Shown one piece after another: positions 21,690 to 30,900 of a stretch of 64,000 nt of DNA (its first letter is position 1; every line of letters begins with the position of its first letter). The stretch comes from Eurosta solidaginis. Taxonomy: Eukaryota; Arthropoda; Insecta; Diptera; Tephritidae. The position numbers and the translations under genes were made by a program. The notes under the pieces are model-generated. The model had not been told where the DNA came from and did no database searches. It worked only from the letters and a program-made list of their open reading frames with translations. The DNA lies in contig NC_090323.1 in the NCBI RefSeq assembly GCF_040869045.1, positions 155,888,426 to 155,952,425 on the forward strand. The letters are read 5' to 3'.

Positions 21690-21900
21690 TAGTGCTGTTA
21701 CTATTGCAGCAGGGCTTTGCCCCATCCAATAATTACGATCACTCACAAATTGTCATCCAGATCCTCTAACGGAAGTCGGAGGAAACTTATGTTTCAACAG
21801 GGTTGGACCAAAGAGGTAAGGGTGTTAGAGGCGTTGCTTTCCTCAATTGCGGGTTTAGGGTATTTGTGTTTGAGAACGGGGTTCACCGTGCAATTGTAGC
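21690..21900 (-). mobile_element. 3' end fragment of a Jockey-like LINE
   Basis: Clearly related to the 3' end of the LINE at 30901-33880: both have ACAAATTGTCATC, CCTCTAACG, TTTCAACAGGG and GGGTGTTAGAGGCGTTG in the same order. Reading on the minus strand it covers the last codons and the 3' untranslated region. Diverged enough to be an older copy or a sister family. Confidence 0.7.
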
Positions 21901-21904
21901 CATA

Positions 21905-22484
21905 GTAATCTAACGACTTTTTGTGTTCCTTTCCCTCCAGTTTTATTGTGTGTTCAAAATCTTAGTTGAACCGCTACTACCCACTACTTATCAATTTATC
22001 ATTTTTAGACACAATGGCCTCAGTACCAAAACGCAATTTTTCAATTCAATTTTTTACTGGACGAAAAAATACCCAGGAAGAAGTTCCTTGCTATCGAAAA
22101 CTACGCTTTCGGCACAGTTCTTAAAAATAATAACCTAAGTTTTGACAAAGAAATTGAAAATTTTCATACGATGAGTGTGTCACGCCGCTAGGGATATCAA
22201 ATCGCGCACTGTGCACTGGTAGCAAAATATGAGAGAAATGTAATAAATCGAAAAACTTCAAAAACACTACGTCATCAAACTTTTTTTCAAATTCGATTAC
22301 AAATACAATTCCGGAATGCCAGATCTTCGCTCATTTGTTTATGAGTGGTCGCTATGGCAATCAGTTACTGTCTAACTTTAGGTAGTAAATAAGAAGTGGG
22401 GTTCTTTTCGGATCTTAGTAAAATAATAAACTAATAGTGAGCTTTTTTAGCGAATAAAAATTTTTTTCTGTAGGAAAATTTGAC
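21905..22484. other. Unassigned interval downstream of the protease gene
   Basis: AT-rich; no supported open frame and no recognised repeat. Confidence 0.3.
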
Positions 22485-22490
22485 TTTATT
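22485..22490 (-). terminator. Poly(A) signal of the serine protease gene
   Basis: AATAAA on the minus strand, 22 bp after the stop codon. The short 3' untranslated region is usual for digestive protease genes of flies. Confidence 0.75.
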
Positions 22491-22512
22491 TATCAAACTG
22501 CATATGGCATTT

Positions 22513-23404
22513 TTAGTATGAAACTCCAGTATTTTCTTTGATCCAATCCAAATAGCTGGTGACACGTGTAAATGCAGCTGGGTGGCCCGCCTGACAACCA
22601 TCCTCTGCACCAAATGAGGTCAAACCAACTTGAACACCTGAAGATACCAACACCAATGGACCACCAGAATCTCCTTGGCAAGTCGATGTACCCATAGGTG
22701 TAGACACACAAATATTTGAGGATTTCACAATTAAAGACGTATAAGTCTTGGCACACACTGTATTCGGAATAATTTGCAAGTAAGCATAATTCAAACTGTT
22801 TGAAACAGAATTGGCTTTATCGGAAGTGAGACCCCAACCAGAGGCAACAACCTCATCGCCAACGTAAGTTGAATAAGTTTTAGAGATGGCAGGGAGTTTG
22901 ACAGCTTTGATTTGGTTCGTAAAGGAGGTCGATGGAATTTTGATAAGTGAAATATCATTTTTCAAAGTTCTCTTATTATAATCACCATGTACGACAATGT
23001 CACTTTTCGAAACAGTGTATTTAACCTCAGGAGATGTACGAACTGTAGCGCCCAGGTAAACAATGATTGACTTAGCACTATGTGTGGTTAAAATTATTAT
23101 TAGAAATCATTTATTTTTTATATAAAATTTGTACTTACTCTACAGTACAGTGGGCAGCTGTCAATACCCAATTGGACGAAATTAATGAAGCACCACACCA
23201 GGATGAGCTGAGTACACCCAATTTTATTGAAAGACCCACCTGGTAGGGAAATTGACTAGCAGCAGCTTTTTGGCCATTGGTAATACGTCCATTGGGTCCC
23301 TTGTTAGCCAAAACTGGCATACCAACATATCTAGGTACTAAATCAGGTACATTGTAAGCCCTAGCAGCAGCTAGGCACACCGCAAATATTAATAGAAGTT
23401 TCAT
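22513..23404 (-). CDS. Secreted chymotrypsin-like serine protease (S1 family), two exons
   Basis: Exon 1 is 23139-23404 and exon 2 is 22513-23077, with a 61-bp GT-AG intron; the joined frame is 276 aa and uninterrupted. A signal peptide ([16 protein letters not shown]) is followed by a propeptide ending at Arg40, with the mature enzyme starting ITNG. The catalytic triad is His85 (LTAAHC), Asp130 (NDISLI) and Ser226 (GDSGGP). Three disulphide pairs are expected from the Cys positions. The residue six before the catalytic Ser (S1 pocket base) is Ser, which indicates chymotrypsin-like rather than trypsin specificity. The sequence resembles the Jonah-type gut proteases of flies, so secretion into the midgut lumen for protein digestion is likely. 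It has its own TATA box and poly(A) signal and is the only intact host gene seen here. Confidence 0.93.
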
Positions 23405-23456
23405 ACTTGTGTCGAGAAATTCTTACGAATGATTTTTTGATCAATATGACACTAGG

Positions 23457-23464
23457 TTTTATAC
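23457..23464 (-). promoter_or_regulatory. TATA box of the serine protease gene
   Basis: GTATAAAA on the minus strand, 53 bp upstream of the start codon. That allows transcription to begin about 25-30 bp downstream and leaves a short 5' leader. Confidence 0.75.
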
Positions 23465-23469
23465 CTCGA

Positions 23470-24190
23470 AAGAGTTGCGTCATTTTAGATAAGAATGTCA
23501 AAATTGTAAGTGGTCAATATTATATAATGTTTAAAGTAATCACATTATAATATATATAAGATTGCCAAATTATAAAAAAAGATTTGTTATGAACCGATAA
23601 AAATAGACAGCTTGTAGGTGACGGGGGAAAAGGAAGAGTGTATTTGTGTATTTAGTTTGGGAATTTATGATATGTCAACATTAGACTTGTAGGAACAAAA
23701 GTTCAGTTTGGTGCGCAAAATGGACTGTTAAAACAACTCTTCTTAAACGATTTTTGTCGTTATTTTTGTTTGCACCTGCCGCAAATTGCAAAATCCATGG
23801 GATACTAAATCGTTCTCCACTTGGTATTTCCAACGAAATGAGTACCCCTCTCTTTACCTACTTCCACAAGCAGGTTGTGACAAGCAGACCTCCTGGGACA
23901 GAGACAGTTTTGTAATTCGTTACAACATCTTCGTTAATCAGCAGTCAGGAACCGTAAAGATCCATATTATTATTATGATTAGGCGTCGATGCACTTTATT
24001 TAGATATATAAAGATTGACCTTCCAGCGTATTATTGTATGTGGAAGCTTCTAATGTATTTAAGTACCTCTTCAGGCTTTTTACTTTTCACTTTTTACAAG
24101 ACGGGATTAAGTCACGCCTCCTAGATAGGAGAGTTAGCAGAGTACCGACTTGCTTCTTTAAGAATAGCAAGTGCTTAACGGACGGTATCC
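23470..24190. other. Unassigned interval upstream of the protease gene
   Basis: No recognised element. The open frames at 23786-24124 and 24034-24264 match nothing I know and have no supporting signals. Confidence 0.3.
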
Positions 24191-24199
24191 AACGACGCG

Positions 24200-25075
24200 A
24201 TCCCGGTTCTAACCCGGAAAATCCCAGTGGACTTACTGGCATGCGAAATGGCCCATCTGTATAACACTAATATCGAGCGACCATCTGAAGAAGACAGGAA
24301 AAGAGCAAGGACACAAACAGTAGCTAAGTGGCAAGAACGGTAGGAGGCCTCAAGTAAAGGGCGTTGGACTTTGACGCTAGTTTGGAACGTAGCTCAATGG
24401 AATGAGCGGAAGCACGGCGAACTGAACTACCATCTCACGCAGATAATGAGTGGACATGGCGTTTTCAAAGAGTATTTATGGAAGCGTAGGATAGAGGAAA
24501 ATCCTCATTACCCAATGTGTACCACGGAGTTAGAAAACGCAGAACACGTCATGTTCCACTGCCCCCGTTTCCACGAAGAAAGACTCGCCTTGCATGGAGT
24601 ATTTGGGGAGGAACCGACCACGAGAAATTTAGTATCACATATGTGCAACAGGAAAGAGTGCTGGACTGCAGTGAGCAAAATGGCATTTATAGTAATGACA
24701 CGCCTGATGGATGCTGAGAGGGAGCGCAGAGAAATGCGCATGCGAAGTAGTGGCGATAAAATGGACACTCAGAGGAAATAGCGGGAACCTGGACGCAGGA
24801 ACAACAGTAGGCTCTTAAAAAATGAGAAATATGGGACGTCACCCTGAAGTAATGCGAAAGTGGTGCCGGGGTGAACGATGGTTCCAAAACGGGGCTGTTT
24901 TTAGTCTACGGACACACGGTTGCTGCGACGGCAGCAATTATGGTGCATTAGGCATTTTTCAGCCTCCCCGCAAAACCAAAAAAAAAACAAAAGATAGGAG
25001 AGTCTTTGCTTTGCAAGAGCGACGCATTCGCAGAGAATGTGAACCATCATCAGATTGTATAATAACATCCATTAA
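24200..25075 (+). pseudogene. 3' end of an R1-clade non-LTR retrotransposon
   Basis: The conserved C-terminus of an R1-type ORF2. One frame reads ACEMAHLYNTNIERPSEEDR, then (after a TAG near 24342, where Trp would be expected) GRWTLTLVWNVAQW and ERKHGELNYHLTQIMSGHG, then a CCHC-type motif (CTTELENAEHVMFHC), ending at 24781. The rest is 3' untranslated sequence with an A-rich stretch near 24980. RT and endonuclease are absent, consistent with the 5' truncation usual for LINEs. The Cys-His motif near the C-terminus is thought to bind element RNA. Confidence 0.8.
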
Positions 25076-25094
25076 ATAGTGGAGAAATACTGTT

Positions 25095-25990
25095 ATTTTT
25101 GAAGTTTCTAATGTGATGTATATATATAAAAGAAAGTGGTGTTAGTTACACTATTTATAACTCAAGAACGGATAAACCGATTTGGCTGAAAATAAGTGGA
25201 GAGGTAGCTTAGAACTTGGAGACGGTCATAGGATACTTTTTATCCCGTTCTGGCTAGGGTCTTGAGATCAAAACGTGGACCTGGGTAATCCTGGGATGTA
25301 TTTGTACAATATGGGTAACAAATGAAGCTGTTTATGAGGGGTATTTTTCGTACCCCTGGGTGACTACGGTCTCGAGATATAGCCCAAAACGTGTACCCGG
25401 GTACCCCTAGAATGTGTTTATAAATTATGGATAACAAATGAAAGCTTTTGATGAGTGCTTTAGTACAGAGTAGTTTTCATACCTATTGGTGACAAGGGTC
25501 TTGAGATATAGGCCAAAACGTGGACCCGGGTACCCCTAGAATATGTTTATACAATATGGATAACAAAATAAAGCTTTTTATGAGTGCTTTAGCACAAGGT
25601 AATTTTCATACCTATTTGTGACTAGGGTCTCGAGATATACATAAGCCAAAACGTGGATCAGGGTAGCACTAGGTGCGTTTTTACATTATGGGTATCAAAT
25701 TGAAGATGTTGATGAGTGCTTTAGTACAGGGTAGTTTTCATATCTATTGGTGACGAGGGTCTCGAGATATAGGCCAAAACGTGGACCAGGGTAACACTAG
25801 GATGTGTTTTTACATTATGGGTATCAAATTGAAGCTGTCGATGTGTGCTTTAGTACAGAGTAATTTTTATACCGCTGGGTGACTAGGGTTCGAGATATAG
25901 GCCAAAACGTGTACCCGGATACCTCTGAATGTCTGTGTAATGTGGATATCAAATGAAAGCTGTTGCTGAGAGCTTTGAAGTAATTATCAT
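25095..25990 (+). repeat. Helitron-like start with ~125-bp tandem repeats
   Basis: Begins near GTATATATATAAAAGAAAG, followed by ACTCAAGAACGGATAAACCG. From memory this type of start is seen at 5' ends of insect Helitrons. About six diverged units follow, each with TCTCGAGATATAGGCC, AAAACGTGGACC and ATGGGTATCAAAT. The wording is similar to the family A array (GAGATAT, GTGGACC, TATGGGTATCAAAT), so the two arrays may have a common origin. The 3' end was not located. Confidence 0.5.
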
Positions 25991-26149
25991 TGTGATATCC
26001 GATTTAGACGCATCAACCTGGCAAAACTGATAAATATGCATGCGAAGCCTAAATAAAGGCATGAATTAAAAATACCCACATACCTATTTACATGCGTCAT
26101 ATTCGATTTGCCTGAAATTTGGTATATAAATTTGCCTATATCAGTATTT

Positions 26150-26480
26150 ACGATCCTTTTTTTCCGGGAAGTAGAACATAGACGGACTGGGACTGGGATT
26201 AGGACTAGGACTGGGACTGAGACTCTGAGTGGGACTGGGAATCGGAATGGTACTGGAACAAAATACATACCACCCTCTTGAACTGGAAATAAGGGATGAA
26301 GAAGAATGAGAAGAACTTGAGAGAAGAGAATAGAGGGAAGGAGAAGGAGACTGAGAAAGAGATAGAGTGAGACGAAGACAGAGATAGATGAAGCCAAAGC
26401 GACGGAGGGAGGAGTGGATAAAAGGATTAAGAAAAAGTGAAGAGAGGGACAGGGCAGAGTGAGGCGGAAAAAGGTTATTA
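26150..26480. repeat. Purine-rich tract (GGGACT repeats, then GA-rich)
   Basis: Repeats of GGGACTGGGACT (about 26185-26255) run into about 190 bp with very few pyrimidines on the plus strand. A pyrimidine-rich counterpart is at 34115-34280 and 34560-34745. The 198-aa frame over it on the minus strand is a low-complexity artefact. Confidence 0.8.
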
Positions 26481-26702
26481 AAATGTATGCAGATAGACCA
26501 AATTTAGGGCAGAACAACCTCTCGCTAGTATTTAGATAAACATATATTCGTAGATTCAATCGGTCTAATATACATAAATACATATATATATATTCTTCAG
26601 TATCTCTTTGTACTATTAGTAATTATAAAAATAATTTATGTTTTCCGCTTCTTTTGCTGTATTTCATAATTGTTCAAAGTAAGGAAGGCTTGATCAATTC
26701 TG

Positions 26703-27645
26703 TTATTTTTAATTAAACGGTTTTATTTAGCTTAACTTGACTGGCTGGCCGGCACGAATTTTGTAATTGAAATGTAAGTAACTTTCCGATAAGCTACAAG
26801 CTTGAAACTTGAAATATAGTTCAGAACCCGATGACAATGCAATAAAAAAAAAAAAACTCCGATAGGTGACGCATGGATCGAAATATTTCAAAAAATCGTA
26901 TTTGTCATCCGATTTGGTTCATATTTGGAACACATAATACAAACATGAATAGAAAACGACCTAAAAAAAAAATCGCCGCTAGGTGGTGAAAGGATCGAGA
27001 TATTAAAAAAAGCTTATTTGTGGTCCGATTTGGCTCATATTTGGAACACATAATACATATAAGAATAGAAAGCGACCTACGAAAAAAATCGCCGCTGGTG
27101 GCGCAAGGATCGCTATATTCAAAATAATCGTATTTGTGGTCCGATTTGGTCCATATTTGGAACAAATATTACATAGAAGCGGTAGAAGTGACATCAAAAT
27201 ATTTTGGAGTTCGAGGAGGGACAAGCATACGTGGCGCAGAGTCGAGTAAAGTCTTTGGAAGGATTATGTATTGAGGACTTAGATTGTAACAAATTGTCAG
27301 GAAAGAGTCCTTGTAATAATGAGTCACTAAATGAACTAAATAGAATGAGAAATAATAGGCCATTAAATAAAGACTAAAAACTTGAAAATAAAATAATTAA
27401 AAAAAAAAATTTTAAGTTAAACGGTTTTATTGAAAACAATATTTACATGAAGTAATAATAATATTAAAAGCTAGAAAATAATTAGGTAAGTGCTAGGTAC
27501 TAGTCCTTCCTAATAATTAGGCAGGTGTTAGGTACTAGTCCTACCTACCTAGAACCAACCTAATTATTTTCTAGCTTTTAGTATTATTATTATTTCAAGT
27601 AAGTGTTGTTTTCAATAAAACCGTTTAACTTAAAATATTTTTTAA
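26703..27645. repeat. Third repeat family with AAACGGTTTTATT ends
   Basis: TTAAACGGTTTTATT appears at about 26713 and 27418 in one orientation and at about 27615 in the other. Between the first two lie three units of about 110 bp (about 26880-27180) marked by GTCCGATTTGG, CATATTTGGAACA and AATCGCCGCT. The bounding motif may be an inverted terminal repeat. The class is unknown. Confidence 0.5.
27405..27645. repeat. Long palindrome with ~80-bp arms
   Basis: The left arm (27408-27488) and right arm (27559-27640) are near-perfect reverse complements, from TTAAGTTAAACGGTTTTATT through AAGCTAGAAAATAATTAGG. The ~70-bp centre holds two copies of TAGGTACTAGTCC. It could form a large hairpin or cruciform. 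Confidence 0.85.
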
Positions 27646-27649
27646 ATTA

Positions 27650-28045
27650 TTTTATAATGCTATAGTTTATAGCTCGGTGCCACAATCCAACAGTTGAACA
27701 TAATCAACCAAGCAGTAGTGCAGCTTTCTAATCTCGAATCAGTCAACGTGAACTTCTGGTATTTTTCAAGAGATGTGAGATATTTTATAACATAAATTCT
27801 CTTCGCTGATAAGGTTTTTTCAGGCCTCGTTTCGCATTATACGAATCTCTCTAGCTATTTATAAAAATGATATTGAGTTCTGATCGTATGCGATTTAAAA
27901 AGTGGATTTCGATCATGTATCGTATAACACGATACGGGCCTAGTATTTTTCTCGAAATGACTTCTAATACTTCTTTAGGAATCTTAGATGATTCCTCAAA
28001 AATTAATTAAAATATAATTAAATTTACAATGCCAATGTTTGTACA
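27650..28045. other. Region beyond the integrase end of the minus-strand CsRn1-type element
   Basis: Likely the degraded 3' end or LTR of that element, but no matching LTR was found. A short hairpin (CGTATCGTGTTATACGATAC, minus strand) lies near 27915. Confidence 0.3.
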
Positions 28046-28720
28046 TTAAAATAATCTGAATTGAATGCGTTCTGACACCAAGCGAATAAGTTGATCGAAA
28101 TGTTGTCTGAGCTTTTGTAAATATATCGGCTCATCCCCCGCTGTCTCACGCGTACTTTCGAAAAAATCCCCGGGGAGTCGAATCGGCTGTCCATACAGCA
28201 TTTCAGCCACCAGGCTTTCCTTTACCGCTGTCCTTAATCCCAGTAGAATTATAGGTAGTACATCAATCCAATCTACGTCCGCCATGTGGCATCTTAATGC
28301 TGCTTTTAGCACGCGGTGCCATCTTTCAACCATGATGTTCGCCTGAGGGTGATAACTTGTCGTGTGTATATGTTTGGCGCCCAAAAACTTGGCCAGATGA
28401 GTAAATAAACTGCATTCAAACTGCCTACCCTGATCTGTAGTGATGAACTTCGGCACCCCGTATCTACTGATCCACCCGTTGAGTAGCTCTCTTGCAACCG
28501 TTTCCGCTGGCATATCTGCTAGCGGGAAAGCCCCGATCCACCTCGAGAATCTATCGACGCATGTTAGGCAGTAAGTGTAACCGAGGGACATGGGAAACGG
28601 ACCGACGATGTCCACATTAAGATGTTCGAAGCGTTTACTGGGAACGGCAAAATTCTCCAATGCACTGTTAGTATGCCGGGCGACTTTGCATCTTTGGCAA
28701 GCGGAACAACACCGGACCCG

Positions 28721-28754
28721 TGCTCTACGCATAGCGAATTGCTCTACGCATAGC
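28721..28754. repeat. 15-bp direct repeat at a deletion junction
   Basis: TGCTCTACGCATAGC occurs at 28721-28735 and 28740-28754. RNase H coding stops on one side and integrase coding starts on the other, so the repeat marks where a segment was lost. Confidence 0.7.
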
Positions 28755-30247
28755 CAGCAGCTCCCGGTCGTACCTACGGTACCTTGCCTCTGTTTTGGTG
28801 CACTTCTGTGAAAACAATCCTAGCGGTCGCCACCTGCCCAATGTTAACTGTTGTAATGCCGCACCCATTGCGGTGTCAGACGCATCCGTTGCTAGTGCTA
28901 TGATAGCTCCCCTCTCTGGGAATACGATTAGTGCCTCTTTCGCTAGCTGTACCTTGAGTTCTTTAAACGCTCTCCCGGAAGTCGCCGTCCATTTTAACTA
29001 TGTCCTATCATGTTTTTTACACGGACCCATCATCTCCTGCAGTGGTGCTTCTGCGGCTGCTGCGTGTGGAAGGAATCGACGGTAAAAATTTACTGCGCCC
29101 AGAAACCTCCTCAATTCGTGAACCTCAGTTGGTTTTTTTTTAACTGCAGGATTCCCTGCGCTTTACGAGGCAAGGGGGAAATGCCCCTTTTCGAAATCAA
29201 GTGGCCAAGGAACTCTACCTCCTGCAAACCCACCTGGCATTTCTCTATATTTATGACCAGACCTTTGTCGTGATAGCGGTCGAACAACTGTTGCAAATGT
29301 TTGAGGTGTTCTGCAGCCGAACTCGAGGCTACTAGCACGTCATCGAGATACGGAAAGGCAAACTCTAAGCCAGCCACTGTGTCATTCATGATCCTTTGAA
29401 AGGCCTGGGCCGCATTTCTAAGTCCAAATGTCATGTACTTGAAATCGAAAAGTCCAAAAGGTGTTAGGATTGCCGTCTTCGCTACGTCCGCTGGGTGCAT
29501 CGGGATTTGATGATACGCTTTCTTACAGTCGATTACTGAAAAAATTGTTTTACCGTGTAAATCCCCAAAAAAATCATGTATGTGACGTATAGGATACTTA
29601 TCTGGAACGGTTTTCGCATTCAGTCTCCGATAATCTCCACATGGACGCCACGATCCATTGGCCTTCTGTACCATGTGCAACGGGCTGGCCCACTGACTTT
29701 TCGAGCGTTGGCAAATGCCTTTATTTAACAGGTACTGAAACTCCTGTGATAGTCGCCGCACCTTCTGCACTGCCGGCGCTCTTCTCATCTCGATGAAATG
29801 ATAGACGTTACCCTTTACATTTGATTTCTTATCCTCTGTGAGATCGACATACCGAGTTAATACCTCATGAAAAATATTCGAGCATCTGAGCGTGGTAATA
29901 CTTTGAGGGGGATTTACTATGAAACAACCAATCTGTCCTCTGGTCGATAATCCTTTTGTTCTTCATGTCTACTAGGATCTCGAACTTTTGTAAAAAGTCC
30001 ACGCCTATTATCGGTTAAGATACGTCAGCTATGATGAACAGCCAAGTAAACGTTGGCTTGAATCCCAGATCAAGTGTCACCTTCTTCTTACCATACGTGT
30101 TGATCTGGGTGTTGTTCGCGGCCACTAACTTCATCGGAGAAGGTAGCGCCGGGTCGTTATTACATCTGGGTACCACTGAAATTTCGGCCCAAGTATCGAT
30201 TAAAAATTTTAAAGATGAAATTTTGTCCTGTATATGGAGACGGTTCG

Positions 30248-30345
30248 TATGTTGGTTAGCCCTCGTCGTAGCCGCTTTGAACGGAGGACTAACTAGTATG
30301 TTGGTTAGTCCTCGTCGTAGCCGCTTTGAACGGAGGACTAACTAG
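30248..30345. repeat. 49-bp tandem duplication
   Basis: Two copies in a row, 30248-30296 and 30297-30345, beginning TATGTTGGTTAG; they differ at about one base. It lies between protease and gag of the CsRn1-type element and is a recent local duplication. Confidence 0.85.
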
Positions 30346-30887
30346 TTTTCCGTGCGTGCTGGTGTATAACTGCAAGGCGGTCGACATTTTGTGGCTTGAT
30401 TCCCAAAGGTGCGATGGTACCAACAAATTTCGCTATTTGGCACTCGTGCAGCGACGTTTCGCGGTATCGTAGTTGCTGTTGCCTTTGGAACCTAGTTCGC
30501 CCTGCTTGCTCCGTGCGCTGGAATTTGTTACGATTTTCTTGTTCGAATTTGTCAATACGACATACAAGTTCGGCAATTGCCGCCTCTGTGTCGTTAGTAT
30601 TCGTTCCCATGGCGTTGACGGCACCCCCCGTCGTTACTTCTAAAATTTTGTAAGCTTTTTTAGCCAATTCTTCGACGTCCTCATCTAATGTCGTTAAAAT
30701 TTGCTGGACCTGCATCGGCAAGCGTCGCGACCAAATTGTTTTTAGAATATCGTTGTCTAACCGATTGTGTGCTAAATCCTTCATCTCTCGCAAGAACGTT
30801 GATGGTTTCTTGTCGTTCAGCTCGCATGAATCGAAAAGACGTTTTAATTTTTTCTCCGCTGACTCCCCGAACTCCGCTAACAGCCTG

Positions 30888-30900
30888 TTCTTTAACGCCT
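30888..30900. repeat. Left target-site duplication of the LINE insertion
   Basis: TTCTTTAACGCCT, 13 bp, identical to 33881-33893. Confidence 0.9.

Larger units (their letters stand above)
28046..30900 (-). pseudogene. CsRn1-type Ty3/gypsy element: gag C-terminus, protease, RT, RNase H part, integrase
   Basis: Read right to left. The gag part is at 30338-30900 (LKNRLLAEFGE, KTIWSRRLP). Protease remnants are at about 30210-29890, where the active-site triplet reads Asp-Thr-Trp instead of Asp-Thr-Gly. RT at 29111-29788 has [13 protein letters not shown] and YLDDVL. The RNase H start is at about 28980-28755 ([21 protein letters not shown]). The integrase core at 28046-28732 has Asp in NVDIVGPF, Asp in TTDQGRQFE and Glu 36 residues on. 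The RT frame is lost at 29111. The RNase H C-terminus and most of the integrase zinc region are deleted at a 15-bp direct repeat. The rest of gag lies beyond the inserted LINE. Confidence 0.85.

Noticed and set aside
23786..24124. 112-aa plus-strand frame upstream of the protease
   Set aside because: No recognised domain, no splice or promoter support; it overlaps another unrelated frame.
25987..26583. 198-aa minus-strand frame
   Set aside because: It lies over the purine-rich tract; its Leu/Pro/Val/Ser bias is a translation of low-complexity DNA.
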